64,000 nucleotides of DNA from contig JAQAZG010000002.1 in assembly GCA_027864655.1 (NCBI GenBank), positions 124,001 through 188,000 on the forward strand, read 5' to 3'. The stretch comes from Oleispirillum naphthae. GTDB taxonomy: Bacteria; Pseudomonadota; Alphaproteobacteria; Rhodospirillales; Rhodospirillaceae. The notes beneath the pieces are model-generated. The model ran no database searches. It saw only the letters and a list, made by a program, of their open reading frames with translations, and was not told where the DNA came from. A program made the translations under genes and the position numbers. Of the stretch, positions 41,760-49,802 are shown piece after piece (positions within the stretch are counted from its first letter, which is position 1; each line of letters begins with the position of its first letter).

Positions 41760-42060
41760 GACTCGAACCCGTTGTTGCACACGCGCCGGACGGTCCCTGC
41801 GAAGGGAAGAATCCAGGCTCTTTCATGCGAAACCCATGCCACGGTAAATGGCTTTGATAAACAACGATATTTTTTAGGAAAGGCGCGGGCGGGGGCGGGC
41901 GTTTCCGGCAATTCCCGCCACCCGCCGGGCAAGAACTGCCGCCCCGGACGCGGCCGCCGCGGGGTGGGCAAATATTGCCCATTTTTGCGCCCCGCCGATC
42001 CCGGTAAACTACCACGGTCGGATTCCGTCCGGCGTGGATGGGCTGCCGCGGGAAAGCGTC
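41760..42060. promoter_or_regulatory. Divergent region between flgI and fliX
   Basis: A 301-bp gap. It contains the sigma-54 promoter for flgI and the perfect inverted repeat GGGCAA-ATA-TTGCCC at 41966-41980, which is followed by ATTTTTG. The repeat is about 80 bp before the fliX ATG and could be an operator. A fliX promoter could not be identified with confidence. Confidence 0.5.
41826..41841 (-). promoter_or_regulatory. Sigma-54 promoter for the flgI operon
   Basis: On the minus strand the site reads TGGCATGGGTTTCGCA: the -24 GG and -12 GC are ten bases apart, and TGGCAT is close to the consensus TGGCAC. It lies 67-82 bp before the flgI ATG. No comparable site was found on the fliX strand of this divergent region. 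Confidence 0.75.
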
Positions 42061-42507
42061 ATGAAGGTCGGTTCTGCCGGATCAACCACCTCCGTCTCGG
42101 GAACGCGCAAGAGCGAGTCCCGCCGCAAGGTCGAGGGCGCCGGCTTCGCCGACCTTCTGGATCAGGCGGTCGGCGGCGTGGAGGACGGCGGCGCGGTGGA
42201 GGGGCCGGTTTCTCTCTCCGGCGTCGAGGCCATCCTCGCCACCCAGGAGGTGGACCCGGACGGCGGCGCCCGCGCCCGCGCCCGCATGGCCCGCCGCGGC
42301 GAAGACATCCTCGGCCGCCTCGATGCGGTGCGGCTCGGCCTGCTCTCCGGCGCGGTGCCGAAGGAGGACCTGGCCGATCTCGCCCGCCTGGTGCGCGGCA
42401 AGCGCGAGGCGGGGATCGACCCCCGCCTCGGCGCGATTCTCGACGAAATCGAACTGCGCGCCGAGGTGGAGCTCGCCAAGCTCAGCCGCGGCCTCGGTGC
42501 GGTGTGA
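42061..42507 (+). CDS. fliX: Flagellar assembly regulator FliX
   Basis: A 148-residue alphaproteobacterial FliX, starting at 42061 (MKVGSAGSTTSVSG). Landmarks are the GFADLLDQ-type segment and GEDILGRLDAVRLGLLSGAV with LRAEVELAKLSRGLG at the end. FliX links early flagellar assembly to FlbD activity. It lies divergently from flgI, and the FlbD-like gene is at the left window edge. Confidence 0.92.
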   Translation: MKVGSAGSTTSVSGTRKSESRRKVEGAGFADLLDQAVGGVEDGGAVEGPVSLSGVEAILATQEVDPDGGARARARMARRGEDILGRLDAVRLGLLSGAVPKEDLADLARLVRGKREAGIDPRLGAILDEIELRAEVELAKLSRGLGAV

Positions 42508-42577
42508 CGGCGCGCACGCCCGCCGCGACGATTTCCCCCGCCTTCCTTCCGTGGTTGCATCGCCGTGCACAGAAGTG

Positions 42578-42606
42578 TTGCTCAGACGGGCGACCGTCCC
42601 TATATT
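42578..42606 (+). promoter_or_regulatory. Sigma-70-type promoter for dksA
   Basis: A -35 TTGCTC at 42578-42583, a 17-bp spacer and a -10 TATATT at 42601-42606 give near-ideal geometry. The start site would be about 70 bp before the dksA ATG, and the leader contains the short hairpin GTCCCC/GGGGAAC. Confidence 0.7.
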
Positions 42607-42682
42607 GCGTCGCGCGTGGCTCCTGACGCGAGCCCGGTCCCCGCATGTTGGGGAACGCCGGACTGATGAGGATGAGGCAGGT

Positions 42683-43099
42683 ATGACCGTGATGTTGCCG
42701 CCGGATTATCGGCCGTCCGAGGACGAGGAATTCATGAACGAGCGGATGGCGGAGTACTTCCGCCGGAAGTTGCTCGACTGGCGGGCCGATCTTCTCCGGG
42801 AGTCCGAGGAAACCCTCGACCACCTGCGGGAAGGACCGGTCAACGAGGCGGATATCGCCGACCGCGCCTCGTCGGAAACCGACCGCGCGCTCGAACTCCG
42901 CACCCGCGACCGCGCCCGCAAGCTGATCGCCAAGATCGACGAGGCCCTGGCGCGAGTCGAGGAAGGCACCTACGGCTACTGCCAGGAGACCAACGAGCCG
43001 ATCGGCATCCGCCGGCTGGAGGCGCGGCCGATCGCCACCCTTTCGCTGGAGGCGCAGGAGCGCCACGAGCGCCTGGAGCGCACCCACCGCGACGAGTGA
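42683..43099 (+). CDS. dksA: RNA polymerase-binding transcription factor DksA
   Basis: A 138-residue DksA. The coiled-coil tip region and the C-terminal zinc-finger fold are recognisable (YGYCQETNEPIGIRRLEARP). Only one cysteine of the usual set of four is kept; this is common in alphaproteobacterial members. DksA works with ppGpp in the stringent response. It is bounded by its own promoter and a terminator and is probably not part of a flagellar operon. Confidence 0.95.
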   Translation: MTVMLPPDYRPSEDEEFMNERMAEYFRRKLLDWRADLLRESEETLDHLREGPVNEADIADRASSETDRALELRTRDRARKLIAKIDEALARVEEGTYGYCQETNEPIGIRRLEARPIATLSLEAQERHERLERTHRDE

Positions 43100-43121
43100 G
43101 CCTCTCCGCAGGCGCAAGCAT

Positions 43122-43156
43122 AAACGCCCCCGCCCATCTTTTGGGCGGGGGCGTTT
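43122..43156. terminator. Symmetric hairpin between dksA and the FlaF-like gene
   Basis: A perfect 15-bp inverted repeat (AAACGCCCCCGCCCA with its complement) sits between the convergent dksA and FlaF-like genes. The AT ends of the stem give A3 and T3 on each side, so it can serve both directions. Confidence 0.8.
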
Positions 43157-43177
43157 GCATGGTCCCGCAAGGGGGTG

Positions 43178-43525
43178 TTACTGCTTCTTGGCGCCGCCTT
43201 CGAGCAGGCCTTCGGCGATCTGCAGGTTGGTGTTGACCAGGGCCTCCACCTTTTCCGACAGGCGATCCTTGGAGAGATCGAAGGTGACCTTCGCGGTGTA
43301 GTCGGAAAGCCGGGTCAGGCTGGTGCGGATGTCCGCCGGCAGCTTGCAGTCGTCGCGCGCCACCAGGGTCTTGATCGCAGTCCACAGGTTGAGGTTCTCG
43401 TCCAGAGCCGCGGCGAGCGCCGTCTGGTCGTTCTTCTCCAGGGCCTGCGACAGGGCCACCGCAGCCTGCGTCAAGGCGAAGGCGTCTTCCTCGAACGTGG
43501 ACATCGGTGCTTTTTCGGTCGTCAT
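43178..43525 (-). CDS. Divergent FlaF paralogue
   Basis: A 115-residue protein. Its residues from NLWTAIKTLVARDDCKLPAD to the SLTRLSDYTAKVT stretch align without gaps to FlaF at 31752-32135 (LLWTIIQADIVEPSNMLPPE). The shared end is VEALVNTNLQIAEGL versus LEVLVNINRNLAAGL. Overall identity is low, so it probably has a separate role. The gene stands alone between two terminators; ribosome site GGGAG precedes ATG 43525. A weak GG-N10-GC site on the minus strand at 43568-43583 is a possible sigma-54 promoter. Confidence 0.7.
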   Translation of the reverse strand: MTTEKAPMSTFEEDAFALTQAAVALSQALEKNDQTALAAALDENLNLWTAIKTLVARDDCKLPADIRTSLTRLSDYTAKVTFDLSKDRLSEKVEALVNTNLQIAEGLLEGGAKKQ

Positions 43526-43719
43526 GGCATGTCTCCCAACTGATGCGCCCGCTGCTTTTCCCAGGCAGGCCGATCACACGCCTGAACTCCCCCGCCGTTC
43601 GGGCGTTCAAGGAGACGGCGCAGGCTACCTCACGCTTCAACTCGAAATTCTTAAACCAGAATCGCCTCGGCGACGATGCAGTATCGTGCGGGGAAGGTTA
43701 AAGAAAAGAAAATACAGGC

Positions 43720-43747
43720 AAAAAAGGGGCCCGGCAGAGCCGGGCCC
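43720..43747 (-). terminator. Rho-independent terminator after flgH
   Basis: On the minus strand a 9-bp stem (GGGCCCGGC with GCCGGGCCC, loop TCT) is followed by C and a T6 run. It ends the flgF-flgG-flgA-flgH operon 36 bp after the flgH stop. Confidence 0.92.
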
Positions 43748-43782
43748 ATGCGGCAGACGGGATAGCCGCGGAAACGGAGTCG

Positions 43783-44550
43783 TCAGAACGGCAGGATCAC
43801 GTCGAGCAGTTGCGAGCCGTAGCGCGGCGTCTGCACGTCGCTGATGGTGCCGCGCCCGCCGTAGGCGACGCGCAGCTCCGCGATGTCGGAGGACGCGATG
43901 GTGTTGGTGGAGCCGATGTCCTCGCGCCGGATCACGCCGGAAACCTGGAGCTGCCGCAGTTCGTAGTTGACGCGCACCTCCTGGTTGCCCGCGATCACCA
44001 GGTTGCCGTTGGGCAGCACCTGCACCACCACCGCCGCCACCGAGATCCGGATCGTCTCGTTGCGGGCGATCGCGCCGGTGCCGGTGTGGTCGCGCGAGCT
44101 GGTGACGCCGGAGACCATGGTCGTCGGGTCCACCGAGTTGGGCAGCACCTTGTTGATGCTGTTCTCGAGGCCGAGCAGGCTGGAGATGCCCATGCTGTCG
44201 CCGTCGCCGCCGCGGTTCTGGCTGGTGGAGTTGGAGAGCGAGGCGCTGTCGGTGATCGCCACCGAAACGGTGAGGATGTCGCCCACCTTGGCGGCGCGCT
44301 GGTCCTTGAAGAAGGCGCGCGCGCCGGGCCGCCACAGCGAGTTGGCCATCGGCCGCGGCGTGTCCGGGTCGGGCATCGGCATCGTCACCGGGCGGTAGCC
44401 GCTCTTCTCCGTCGGGTTGGTGATCGCCGAGAGCTTCGGCTCCTCGCCGATCTCCGAGAGCCGGGTGAGGGTGTTGCAGCCGGAAAGCGCGAGCGCCACG
44501 AGCGGCAGCATGGCGATGCGGCGCAACGGATGGATGAACCTGCGGGTCAT
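43783..44550 (-). CDS. flgH: Flagellar L-ring lipoprotein FlgH
   Basis: A 255-residue outer-membrane ring protein. The lipoprotein signal ends LALSGC, with Cys about residue 25 the lipidation site. The mature region contains SLWRPGARAFFKDQRAAKVG, the FlgH signature, and the C-terminus is ELRVAYGGRGTISDVQTPRY. It is the last gene of the operon and pairs with FlgI, which is encoded elsewhere at 40611-41759. Confidence 0.96.
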   Translation of the reverse strand: MTRRFIHPLRRIAMLPLVALALSGCNTLTRLSEIGEEPKLSAITNPTEKSGYRPVTMPMPDPDTPRPMANSLWRPGARAFFKDQRAAKVGDILTVSVAITDSASLSNSTSQNRGGDGDSMGISSLLGLENSINKVLPNSVDPTTMVSGVTSSRDHTGTGAIARNETIRISVAAVVVQVLPNGNLVIAGNQEVRVNYELRQLQVSGVIRREDIGSTNTIASSDIAELRVAYGGRGTISDVQTPRYGSQLLDVILPF

Positions 44551-44566
44551 GTCGGGCCTCCTCCCC

Positions 44567-45571
44567 TCAGCGCAAGGCGGTCTGGGTGGCGGCGTCCACC
44601 ACCACCTGGTTGCCCTGAACCACCTTGGCCATCAGGGTGCGGTTGCTCTTCGGGTTGAGCACGCGGATCACGTCGCCCTGGCCGCCGGCGTCCAGCGCCT
44701 TGCCCTTGGCGGTCAGGTTCATCGACTTGAGCGCGTAGTAGATGATCACCGGGTCGCCGCGGTTGATCAGCACCGGCGTCTGCACCTGGCTCGCCTTCAC
44801 CGGCATGCCTTCCTTGATGGTGCGGCGCGCCTGCTTGCCGACCAGGGCGTAGGGGTCGGTGACCGCGCCGCCCTGCAACAGCCCGGTGCGCACGTGGGCG
44901 ACGGTGACGTCCGCGGCCTGGATGATGTCGCCGCGGTTGACCGTGGCGGCGAGCACCGGCACCGGCTCGGTGGCGTAGGCGCGGCCGCTCACCGGCACCT
45001 GGCGGGTGAACACGACGCGCCCGTCCGCCGCGGCGGTGATGTCAACGGAAGCGGCGAAGGCGTGGGTGCGCGGGTCGTACTGCACCTGGCCGATCTCCAT
45101 CCGCGGTTCCGCCTCGGCGGGGAGCGACACGGCGAGCGAGGCGGTGGCGGTCTGGATGTCCGCATCCTGCGGCGCGCCCGCGGCCTCCAGCGCGGCGCGC
45201 AGCGCGGCGAGCACGTCGGCGTGGGAGATCAGGCGGCTTTCGCGCTTCACCACGACGCGGATGTCGCGGGAGGCCGGCTTCCACGCGATGCCGTAGGCCC
45301 GCGCGATGCGGGAGAGCAGCTCGGCATCCAGCACGCTGCGCTCGCCCGGCTCCGGCGCGGCGAGGATGGCGCGGTCGCCGCGCGGGATCGGTCCGTCGAA
45401 GATGTCGCTGACGCGGATCACCGCGCCGCGCACCGAGACCACCGGGTTGAGGCTGTTGGCCTCCGCCCCCGTGGCGGGCGCGGCCTGCACGCCGCCCGCG
45501 GCCGCGGCGGCGGGAAGCGCGGCGGCGGCGAGCGCGAGGGTGCTTGCGAAAAGCCAGGCCATGGGTTGCAT
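44567..45571 (-). CDS. flgA: Flagellar basal-body P-ring formation protein FlgA
   Basis: A 334-residue periplasmic chaperone for P-ring assembly. Signal peptide residues 1-27 are followed by a mature protein with a SAF-type domain near the C-terminus (LLQGGAVTDPYALVGKQARR, KEGMPVKASQVQTPVLINRG). Start 45571 (MQPMAWLF) is chosen because AGGGGAGA lies 6 bp upstream, although an ATG three codons on is possible. It is longer than typical FlgA (about 220) because of an N-terminal extra region. Confidence 0.93.
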   Translation of the reverse strand: MQPMAWLFASTLALAAAALPAAAAAGGVQAAPATGAEANSLNPVVSVRGAVIRVSDIFDGPIPRGDRAILAAPEPGERSVLDAELLSRIARAYGIAWKPASRDIRVVVKRESRLISHADVLAALRAALEAAGAPQDADIQTATASLAVSLPAEAEPRMEIGQVQYDPRTHAFAASVDITAAADGRVVFTRQVPVSGRAYATEPVPVLAATVNRGDIIQAADVTVAHVRTGLLQGGAVTDPYALVGKQARRTIKEGMPVKASQVQTPVLINRGDPVIIYYALKSMNLTAKGKALDAGGQGDVIRVLNPKSNRTLMAKVVQGNQVVVDAATQTALR

Positions 45572-45597
45572 CGGGGTCTCCCCTATCCGGACTGCGG

Positions 45598-46386
45598 TCA
45601 GCTCTTCATGTTGCTGACCGTCGCCAGCATGTCGTCGGAGGTCTGCACCACCTTGGAATTCATCTCGTAGGCGCGCTGCGCGCTGATCAGGTCGGTGATC
45701 TCGGTGACCACGTTGACGTTCGAGGTTTCCAGGTAGCCCTGGAGGATCGAGCCGAAGCCGGTGGTGTCCGGGGTGCCGGTGGAGGGCGTGCCGGACGCCG
45801 TGGTTTCGAGGTAGAGGTTGTCGCCGATCGCCTCCAGCCCCGCCTCGTTGATGAAGGTGGCGGTCTGCAGCGCGCCGACGTTGGATTGCGTCGTCTGGCC
45901 GTCGATCTTCACCCACACCTCGCCCGAGGAGTTGACCGTCACTGCGGTGGCGTTGGTGGGAATGGTGATGCCCGGCTGCACCGTGTAGCCGTCGTTGGTG
46001 ACGATCTGCCCGGTGGAGCTGAGCTGGAAGGAGCCGGCGCGGGTGTAGGCGGTGTCGCCCGAGGGCAGGGTGATCTGGAAGTAGCCCTTGCCCTCGATCG
46101 CGAGGTCCAGCGTGTTGTCGGTGCTGGTCAGGCTGCCCTGCTCGGTGATGCGGTAGACCGCCGCGGTGCGCACGCCGAGGCCGATCTGGATGCCCGCCGG
46201 AACCACCGTGCCGGTGTCCGAGGTGGCCGAGCCCTGGCGCTTCATGTTCTGGTAGAGGAGGTCGTTGAACTCCGCCCGGCGGCGCGAGTACGCCGTGGTG
46301 TTCATGTTGGCGATGTTGTTGGAGATCACTTCGACGTTGGTCTGCTGGGCCTGCATCCCGGTCGCCGCAATGCTGAGAGCGCGCAT
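45598..46386 (-). CDS. flgG: Distal rod protein FlgG
   Basis: A 262-residue rod protein with MRALSIAATGMQAQQTNVEV and NIANMNTTAYSRRRAEFNDL, the FlgG signature, and a C-terminus LISAQRAYEMNSKVVQTSDD. It forms the distal rod that crosses the peptidoglycan. It is 21 bp after flgF, and flgA follows. Confidence 0.97.
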   Translation of the reverse strand: MRALSIAATGMQAQQTNVEVISNNIANMNTTAYSRRRAEFNDLLYQNMKRQGSATSDTGTVVPAGIQIGLGVRTAAVYRITEQGSLTSTDNTLDLAIEGKGYFQITLPSGDTAYTRAGSFQLSSTGQIVTNDGYTVQPGITIPTNATAVTVNSSGEVWVKIDGQTTQSNVGALQTATFINEAGLEAIGDNLYLETTASGTPSTGTPDTTGFGSILQGYLETSNVNVVTEITDLISAQRAYEMNSKVVQTSDDMLATVSNMKS

Positions 46387-46407
46387 CGTCGTGGTCCTTT
46401 TCTAAGA

Positions 46408-47151
46408 TCAGAACTGCCGGGCGTACGCCTCGATGGCGTCGCTCACGCGTTGGTGTTCGATGTCGATCATCTTCTGCGCCTGCTCGTAGGAGCGCTGCAC
46501 GTTGATCATCCGGGTGATTTCCGTGATCGGATTGACGTTGGAACCCTCCAGCATGCCCTGCACCAGGTGCGGCGCGGCAAGCGGATTGGGGGTCTGGTCC
46601 TGGCGCGCGGCATAGAGCCCGTCGCCCACCTTGTTCAGCGCCCGCTGGTTGTCGAAACCGACCAGGCGCAGGCGGCCGATCTGGCCGTTCTCGGTGGAGA
46701 TGGTGCCGTCGCGGGCGATGGTGATCTCGCTCTCGTTGGGGGCGAGCACCACCGGCGTGTCGGAATCCGAAATCAGCAGTTCGCCCGAACTGGTGGCCAG
46801 CTGGCCGTTGGCGTTGAGCTTGAAGTGGCCGTTGCGGGTGTAGAGGCGGTCGCCGTTCTCCGCCTCGACGGTGAAGTAGCCGTCGCCCTTGATCGCCACG
46901 TCGAGCGGGTTGCCGGTGGTCCGCATCGCGCCCTCGGAGAGGTCGCGCGCCGCGCCGAAATCCTCGGTGTAGGCGATCTTGTCGCGGAACAGCGACCGGT
47001 CGGTGCGCACCGCCGCCACGTAGTCGGTGAACAGCATCTGCTCGCCCTTGAACCCGGCGGTGTTGACGTTCGCCATGTTGTTGGCGACCTGGTCCATTTG
47101 CCGCCATAGGGCGGTCTGGCGGCTGAGCGCGATGTAACCGGCGTTTTCCAT
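46408..47151 (-). CDS. flgF: Proximal rod protein FlgF
   Basis: A 247-residue rod protein: MENAGYIALSRQTALWRQMD, then NNMANVNTAGFKGEQMLFTD and the C-terminal MINVQRSYEQAQKMIDIEHQ. It is the first gene of the flgF-flgG-flgA-flgH operon, 70 bp from a sigma-54 promoter. Confidence 0.97.
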   Translation of the reverse strand: MENAGYIALSRQTALWRQMDQVANNMANVNTAGFKGEQMLFTDYVAAVRTDRSLFRDKIAYTEDFGAARDLSEGAMRTTGNPLDVAIKGDGYFTVEAENGDRLYTRNGHFKLNANGQLATSSGELLISDSDTPVVLAPNESEITIARDGTISTENGQIGRLRLVGFDNQRALNKVGDGLYAARQDQTPNPLAAPHLVQGMLEGSNVNPITEITRMINVQRSYEQAQKMIDIEHQRVSDAIEAYARQF

Positions 47152-47456
47152 GATCGATCCCGTCTTCTGTCGTCTTCGGCCCGCCGTTTGCCGGCGGCGC
47201 CACGTATTCGCAAGTCCATGTGCATCCCCCGTGCCAATGGATCATATTATTGAAATTGAATGATAAATTGTGAATTCACGGTGCCGCCGGAGCGGCAGCG
47301 GGCGCGTTGCTGCCGGGTGCGGGCGGCAAATTTCGCCGGGTGGGGTGTACGGCGCAGACGCGCGTGGTATGTTTCAACGTCTTTTTAATCAATTCCGGGT
47401 ACGTTGAAACTTGGCCCGGAAGCGGGCGCGGAACCGGGCAGCGGGTTGGTGCGGGC
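47152..47456. promoter_or_regulatory. Divergent region between flgF and fliL
   Basis: A 305-bp gap. Besides the sigma-54 promoter it holds an AT-rich block at 47241-47278 and a perfect 10-bp inverted repeat: GTTTCAACGT at 47371-47380 and ACGTTGAAAC at 47401-47410. The repeat lies 47-86 bp before the fliL ATG, so it is probably an operator for the rightward motor and chemotaxis operon. No clear -10/-35 for fliL was identified. Confidence 0.55.
47221..47236 (-). promoter_or_regulatory. Sigma-54 promoter for flgF-flgG-flgA-flgH
   Basis: On the minus strand the site reads TGGCACGGGGGATGCA. It matches the TGGCACG half of the consensus fully and keeps the -12 GC at the correct ten-base spacing. 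It is the best of the three sites in this window, 70-85 bp before flgF. Confidence 0.85.
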
Positions 47457-47993
47457 ATGGCCGAAGACTACGAAGAAGACATCGAGGAAGGCGCCGCAGA
47501 ACAGGAGCCTGCCAAACGCAGTAAGAAGAAACTGATCCTGCTGGTGGTTCTGCCGCTTCTCCTGATCGTCGGCGCGGCGGCGGGCGCCTATTTCACCGGG
47601 CTGGCCGACCCGATCGTGGCGATGCTGGGCGGCGGCAAACACGGCGAGGAAGCCGCGGCGGACAAGCCCAAGGGCGTGGCCGCGCCGCCGGTGTTCTACG
47701 AACTGCCGGAGATGCTGGTCAACCTCAACCCCGGGAGCGGTCGGCGCGCCTCGCACATGAAGATCAAGGTGCGGCTCGAGCTCTCCTCGGCGGCCGACAC
47801 CCCGAAGATCGAGGCGATGCTGCCGCGCATCGTGGACAGCTTCCAGGTCTATCTGCGGGAGCTGAGGGTCGAGGACATGCAGGGCGCGGCGGGGATGTAC
47901 CGGTTGCGCGAGGAATTGATGATGCGCGTCAACCGGGTGGCCGCGCCGGCGAAGATCAACGACGTCCTCTTCCAGGACGTGCTGGTGCAATGA
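47457..47993 (+). CDS. fliL: Flagellar basal-body associated protein FliL
   Basis: A 178-residue inner-membrane protein. After an acidic N-terminus (MAEDYEEDIEEGAAEQEP) there is one transmembrane segment at about 27-46 (LILLVVLPLLLIVGAAAGAY). The periplasmic domain contains FYELPEMLVNLNPGSGRRAS. FliL surrounds and supports stator units. The ATG at 47457 is the first start giving the typical acidic head. It precedes fliM by 34 bp. Confidence 0.93.
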   Translation: MAEDYEEDIEEGAAEQEPAKRSKKKLILLVVLPLLLIVGAAAGAYFTGLADPIVAMLGGGKHGEEAAADKPKGVAAPPVFYELPEMLVNLNPGSGRRASHMKIKVRLELSSAADTPKIEAMLPRIVDSFQVYLRELRVEDMQGAAGMYRLREELMMRVNRVAAPAKINDVLFQDVLVQ

Positions 47994-48027
47994 CCCCGGA
48001 AGCGGGCGTGAAAGGGCGGAAAGTCTG

Positions 48028-49197
48028 ATGGCGGAGGACAAGGCACGCACCGCGACCGACGAGGACGCCCTGATGGCGGAATGGGAAGCCATGGCCGACG
48101 ACAAGGGCGCCGCCGCCGATGCGCCCGCCGGCGGCGACGCCACCGCCGAATGGGAGGCGATGCTCGACGGCGACGGCAAGGAGGGCGGGTCCGGCGACGA
48201 GACCGACCTGATGACCAACGTCTCGGGCCGGGAATCCGCCCGCGTGCTGAACCAGGACGAGATCGACAGCCTCCTCGGCTTCGACGGCGGTGTGGGCGGC
48301 GAGGACAACCGCTCCGGCATTCAGGCGATCCTCAATTCCGGCATGGTCTCCTACGAGCGCCTGCCGATGCTCGAGGTGGTGTTCGACCGCCTGGTCCGCA
48401 TGATGTCCACGAGCCTGCGCAATTTCACCTCCGACAACGTCGAGGTGTCGCTCGACAACCTCGTCTCGCTGCGTTTCGGCGACTATCTCAATTCCATCCC
48501 GCTGCCTGCGATGCTCGCGGTGTTCAAGGCCGAGGAGTGGGACAACTACGGCCTTCTGACCGTCGATTCCTCGCTGATCTATTCGATCGTGGACGTGCTG
48601 CTCGGCGGCCGCCGCGGCACCGCCGCGATGCGCATCGAGGGCCGCCCCTACACCACCATCGAGCGCAATCTCGTGGAGCGGATGATCCACGTGGTGCTCG
48701 CCGACCTCTCCGCGGCGTTCGACCCGCTGTCGCCGGTCGCCTTCCGCTTCGACCGGCTGGAGACCAACCCGCGCTTCGCCACCATCTCGCGCCCCTCCAA
48801 CGCCGCGATCGTCGCCAAGCTGCGCATCGACATGGAGGACCGCGGCGGCCGCCTCGAACTGCTGCTGCCCTACGCCACCCTGGAGCCGGTGCGCGAGCTG
48901 CTGCTGCAGATGTTCATGGGCGAGAAGTTCGGCCGGGACTCGATCTGGGAAATCCACCTCGCCGAGGAGCTGTGGCAGACCGAGGTGGAACTGGAGGCGG
49001 TGTTGGACCAGCAGTACCTGCCGCTCTATTCCGTCCTCAACATGGAGGTCGGCACCCGCCTGATGTTCAACGCCACCCCGGAGTCGCGGGTGGTGATGCG
49101 CTGCGGCGACGTGCCGATGTGGGGCGGACGCATGGGGCGCAAGGGCAATCACATCGCCATCTGCCTCGACGAGAAGGTCAAGCGCAAGCGCAACTGA
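48028..49197 (+). CDS. fliM: Flagellar switch protein FliM with N-terminal extension
   Basis: A 389-residue C-ring switch protein. The CheY-binding peptide LNQDEIDSLL is at residues 74-83 rather than at the extreme N-terminus. The preceding 70 residues are acidic and contain two copies of AEWEAM (17-22 and 40-45). The middle domain has SIVDVLLGGRRG and the C-terminal SpoA-like domain is normal. The extension may bind another motor or chemotaxis component. Confidence 0.96.
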   Translation: MAEDKARTATDEDALMAEWEAMADDKGAAADAPAGGDATAEWEAMLDGDGKEGGSGDETDLMTNVSGRESARVLNQDEIDSLLGFDGGVGGEDNRSGIQAILNSGMVSYERLPMLEVVFDRLVRMMSTSLRNFTSDNVEVSLDNLVSLRFGDYLNSIPLPAMLAVFKAEEWDNYGLLTVDSSLIYSIVDVLLGGRRGTAAMRIEGRPYTTIERNLVERMIHVVLADLSAAFDPLSPVAFRFDRLETNPRFATISRPSNAAIVAKLRIDMEDRGGRLELLLPYATLEPVRELLLQMFMGEKFGRDSIWEIHLAEELWQTEVELEAVLDQQYLPLYSVLNMEVGTRLMFNATPESRVVMRCGDVPMWGGRMGRKGNHIAICLDEKVKRKRN

Positions 49198-49220
49198 GTC
49201 ACCGGGAAGGATAGTCCGCC

Positions 49221-49787
49221 ATGTCACCCTCCATGCTGCTCGATGTCGTCATCGTCGCGCTTCTGGTGCCGACCATCGTCTATGCGGTGATTCTCAACCG
49301 CAAGCTGGAAGGCCTGCGCCGCAACCGCGACGAGCTGACCAAGATGATCGCCGCCTTCCAGGATGCGACGGTGCGCGCCGAGGCGGGCATTCCCAAGATG
49401 AAGAAGGCGGTGGAAGAGGTGGGAGCCACCCTGCGGGACTCCATGGAACGGGCGCAGACCCTGCGCGACGACCTCGCCTTCATGAGCGAGCGCGCGGACT
49501 CCATGGCCAACCGCCTGGAGGCGCATCTGCGCGAGGCGCGCGGCGCGGCGCGGCCCGGCCTCAACCTGGAGTCCCCGGTGGCGGCCGTTGCCGACCTGCC
49601 GGAACCCCTGGGCATGGACCGGGTGCGCGAGATCGGCGAGGGCGCGCGCGTCGTCGGCGGCATCGCGCCGGGGCCGACCCTGCTCTCCGCCCTGCTCGCC
49701 GACGAGGCGGCAGGCTTCGACGGGCGCGAGGACGAACGCTCCGAGGCGGAGCGCCAGTTGCTGCGCGCCATCCGCGCGGCGCGCTAG
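49221..49787 (+). CDS. DUF6468-type protein, motor-associated
   Basis: A 188-residue protein with an N-terminal membrane segment (about 5-24, MLLDVVIVALLVPTIVYAVI) followed by a long charged helix (LEGLRRNRDELTKMIAAFQD). It resembles the DUF6468 family that occurs after fliM in Rhodospirillales. The function is unknown. Its placement between fliM and motE suggests a motor-associated coiled-coil protein. Confidence 0.75.
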   Translation: MSPSMLLDVVIVALLVPTIVYAVILNRKLEGLRRNRDELTKMIAAFQDATVRAEAGIPKMKKAVEEVGATLRDSMERAQTLRDDLAFMSERADSMANRLEAHLREARGAARPGLNLESPVAAVADLPEPLGMDRVREIGEGARVVGGIAPGPTLLSALLADEAAGFDGREDERSEAERQLLRAIRAAR

Positions 49788-49802
49788 GGCGGGGGAGCAG
49801 GC

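Noticed and set aside
42030-42050. A sigma-54 promoter for fliX at TGGATGGGCTGCCGCG
   Set aside because: GG and GC are at the right spacing, but the rest is poor and the -12 element would lie about 10 bp from the ATG.
42034-42063. An earlier start for fliX at 42034
   Set aside because: The added nine residues do not match the FliX start, and a ribosome site is closer to 42061.
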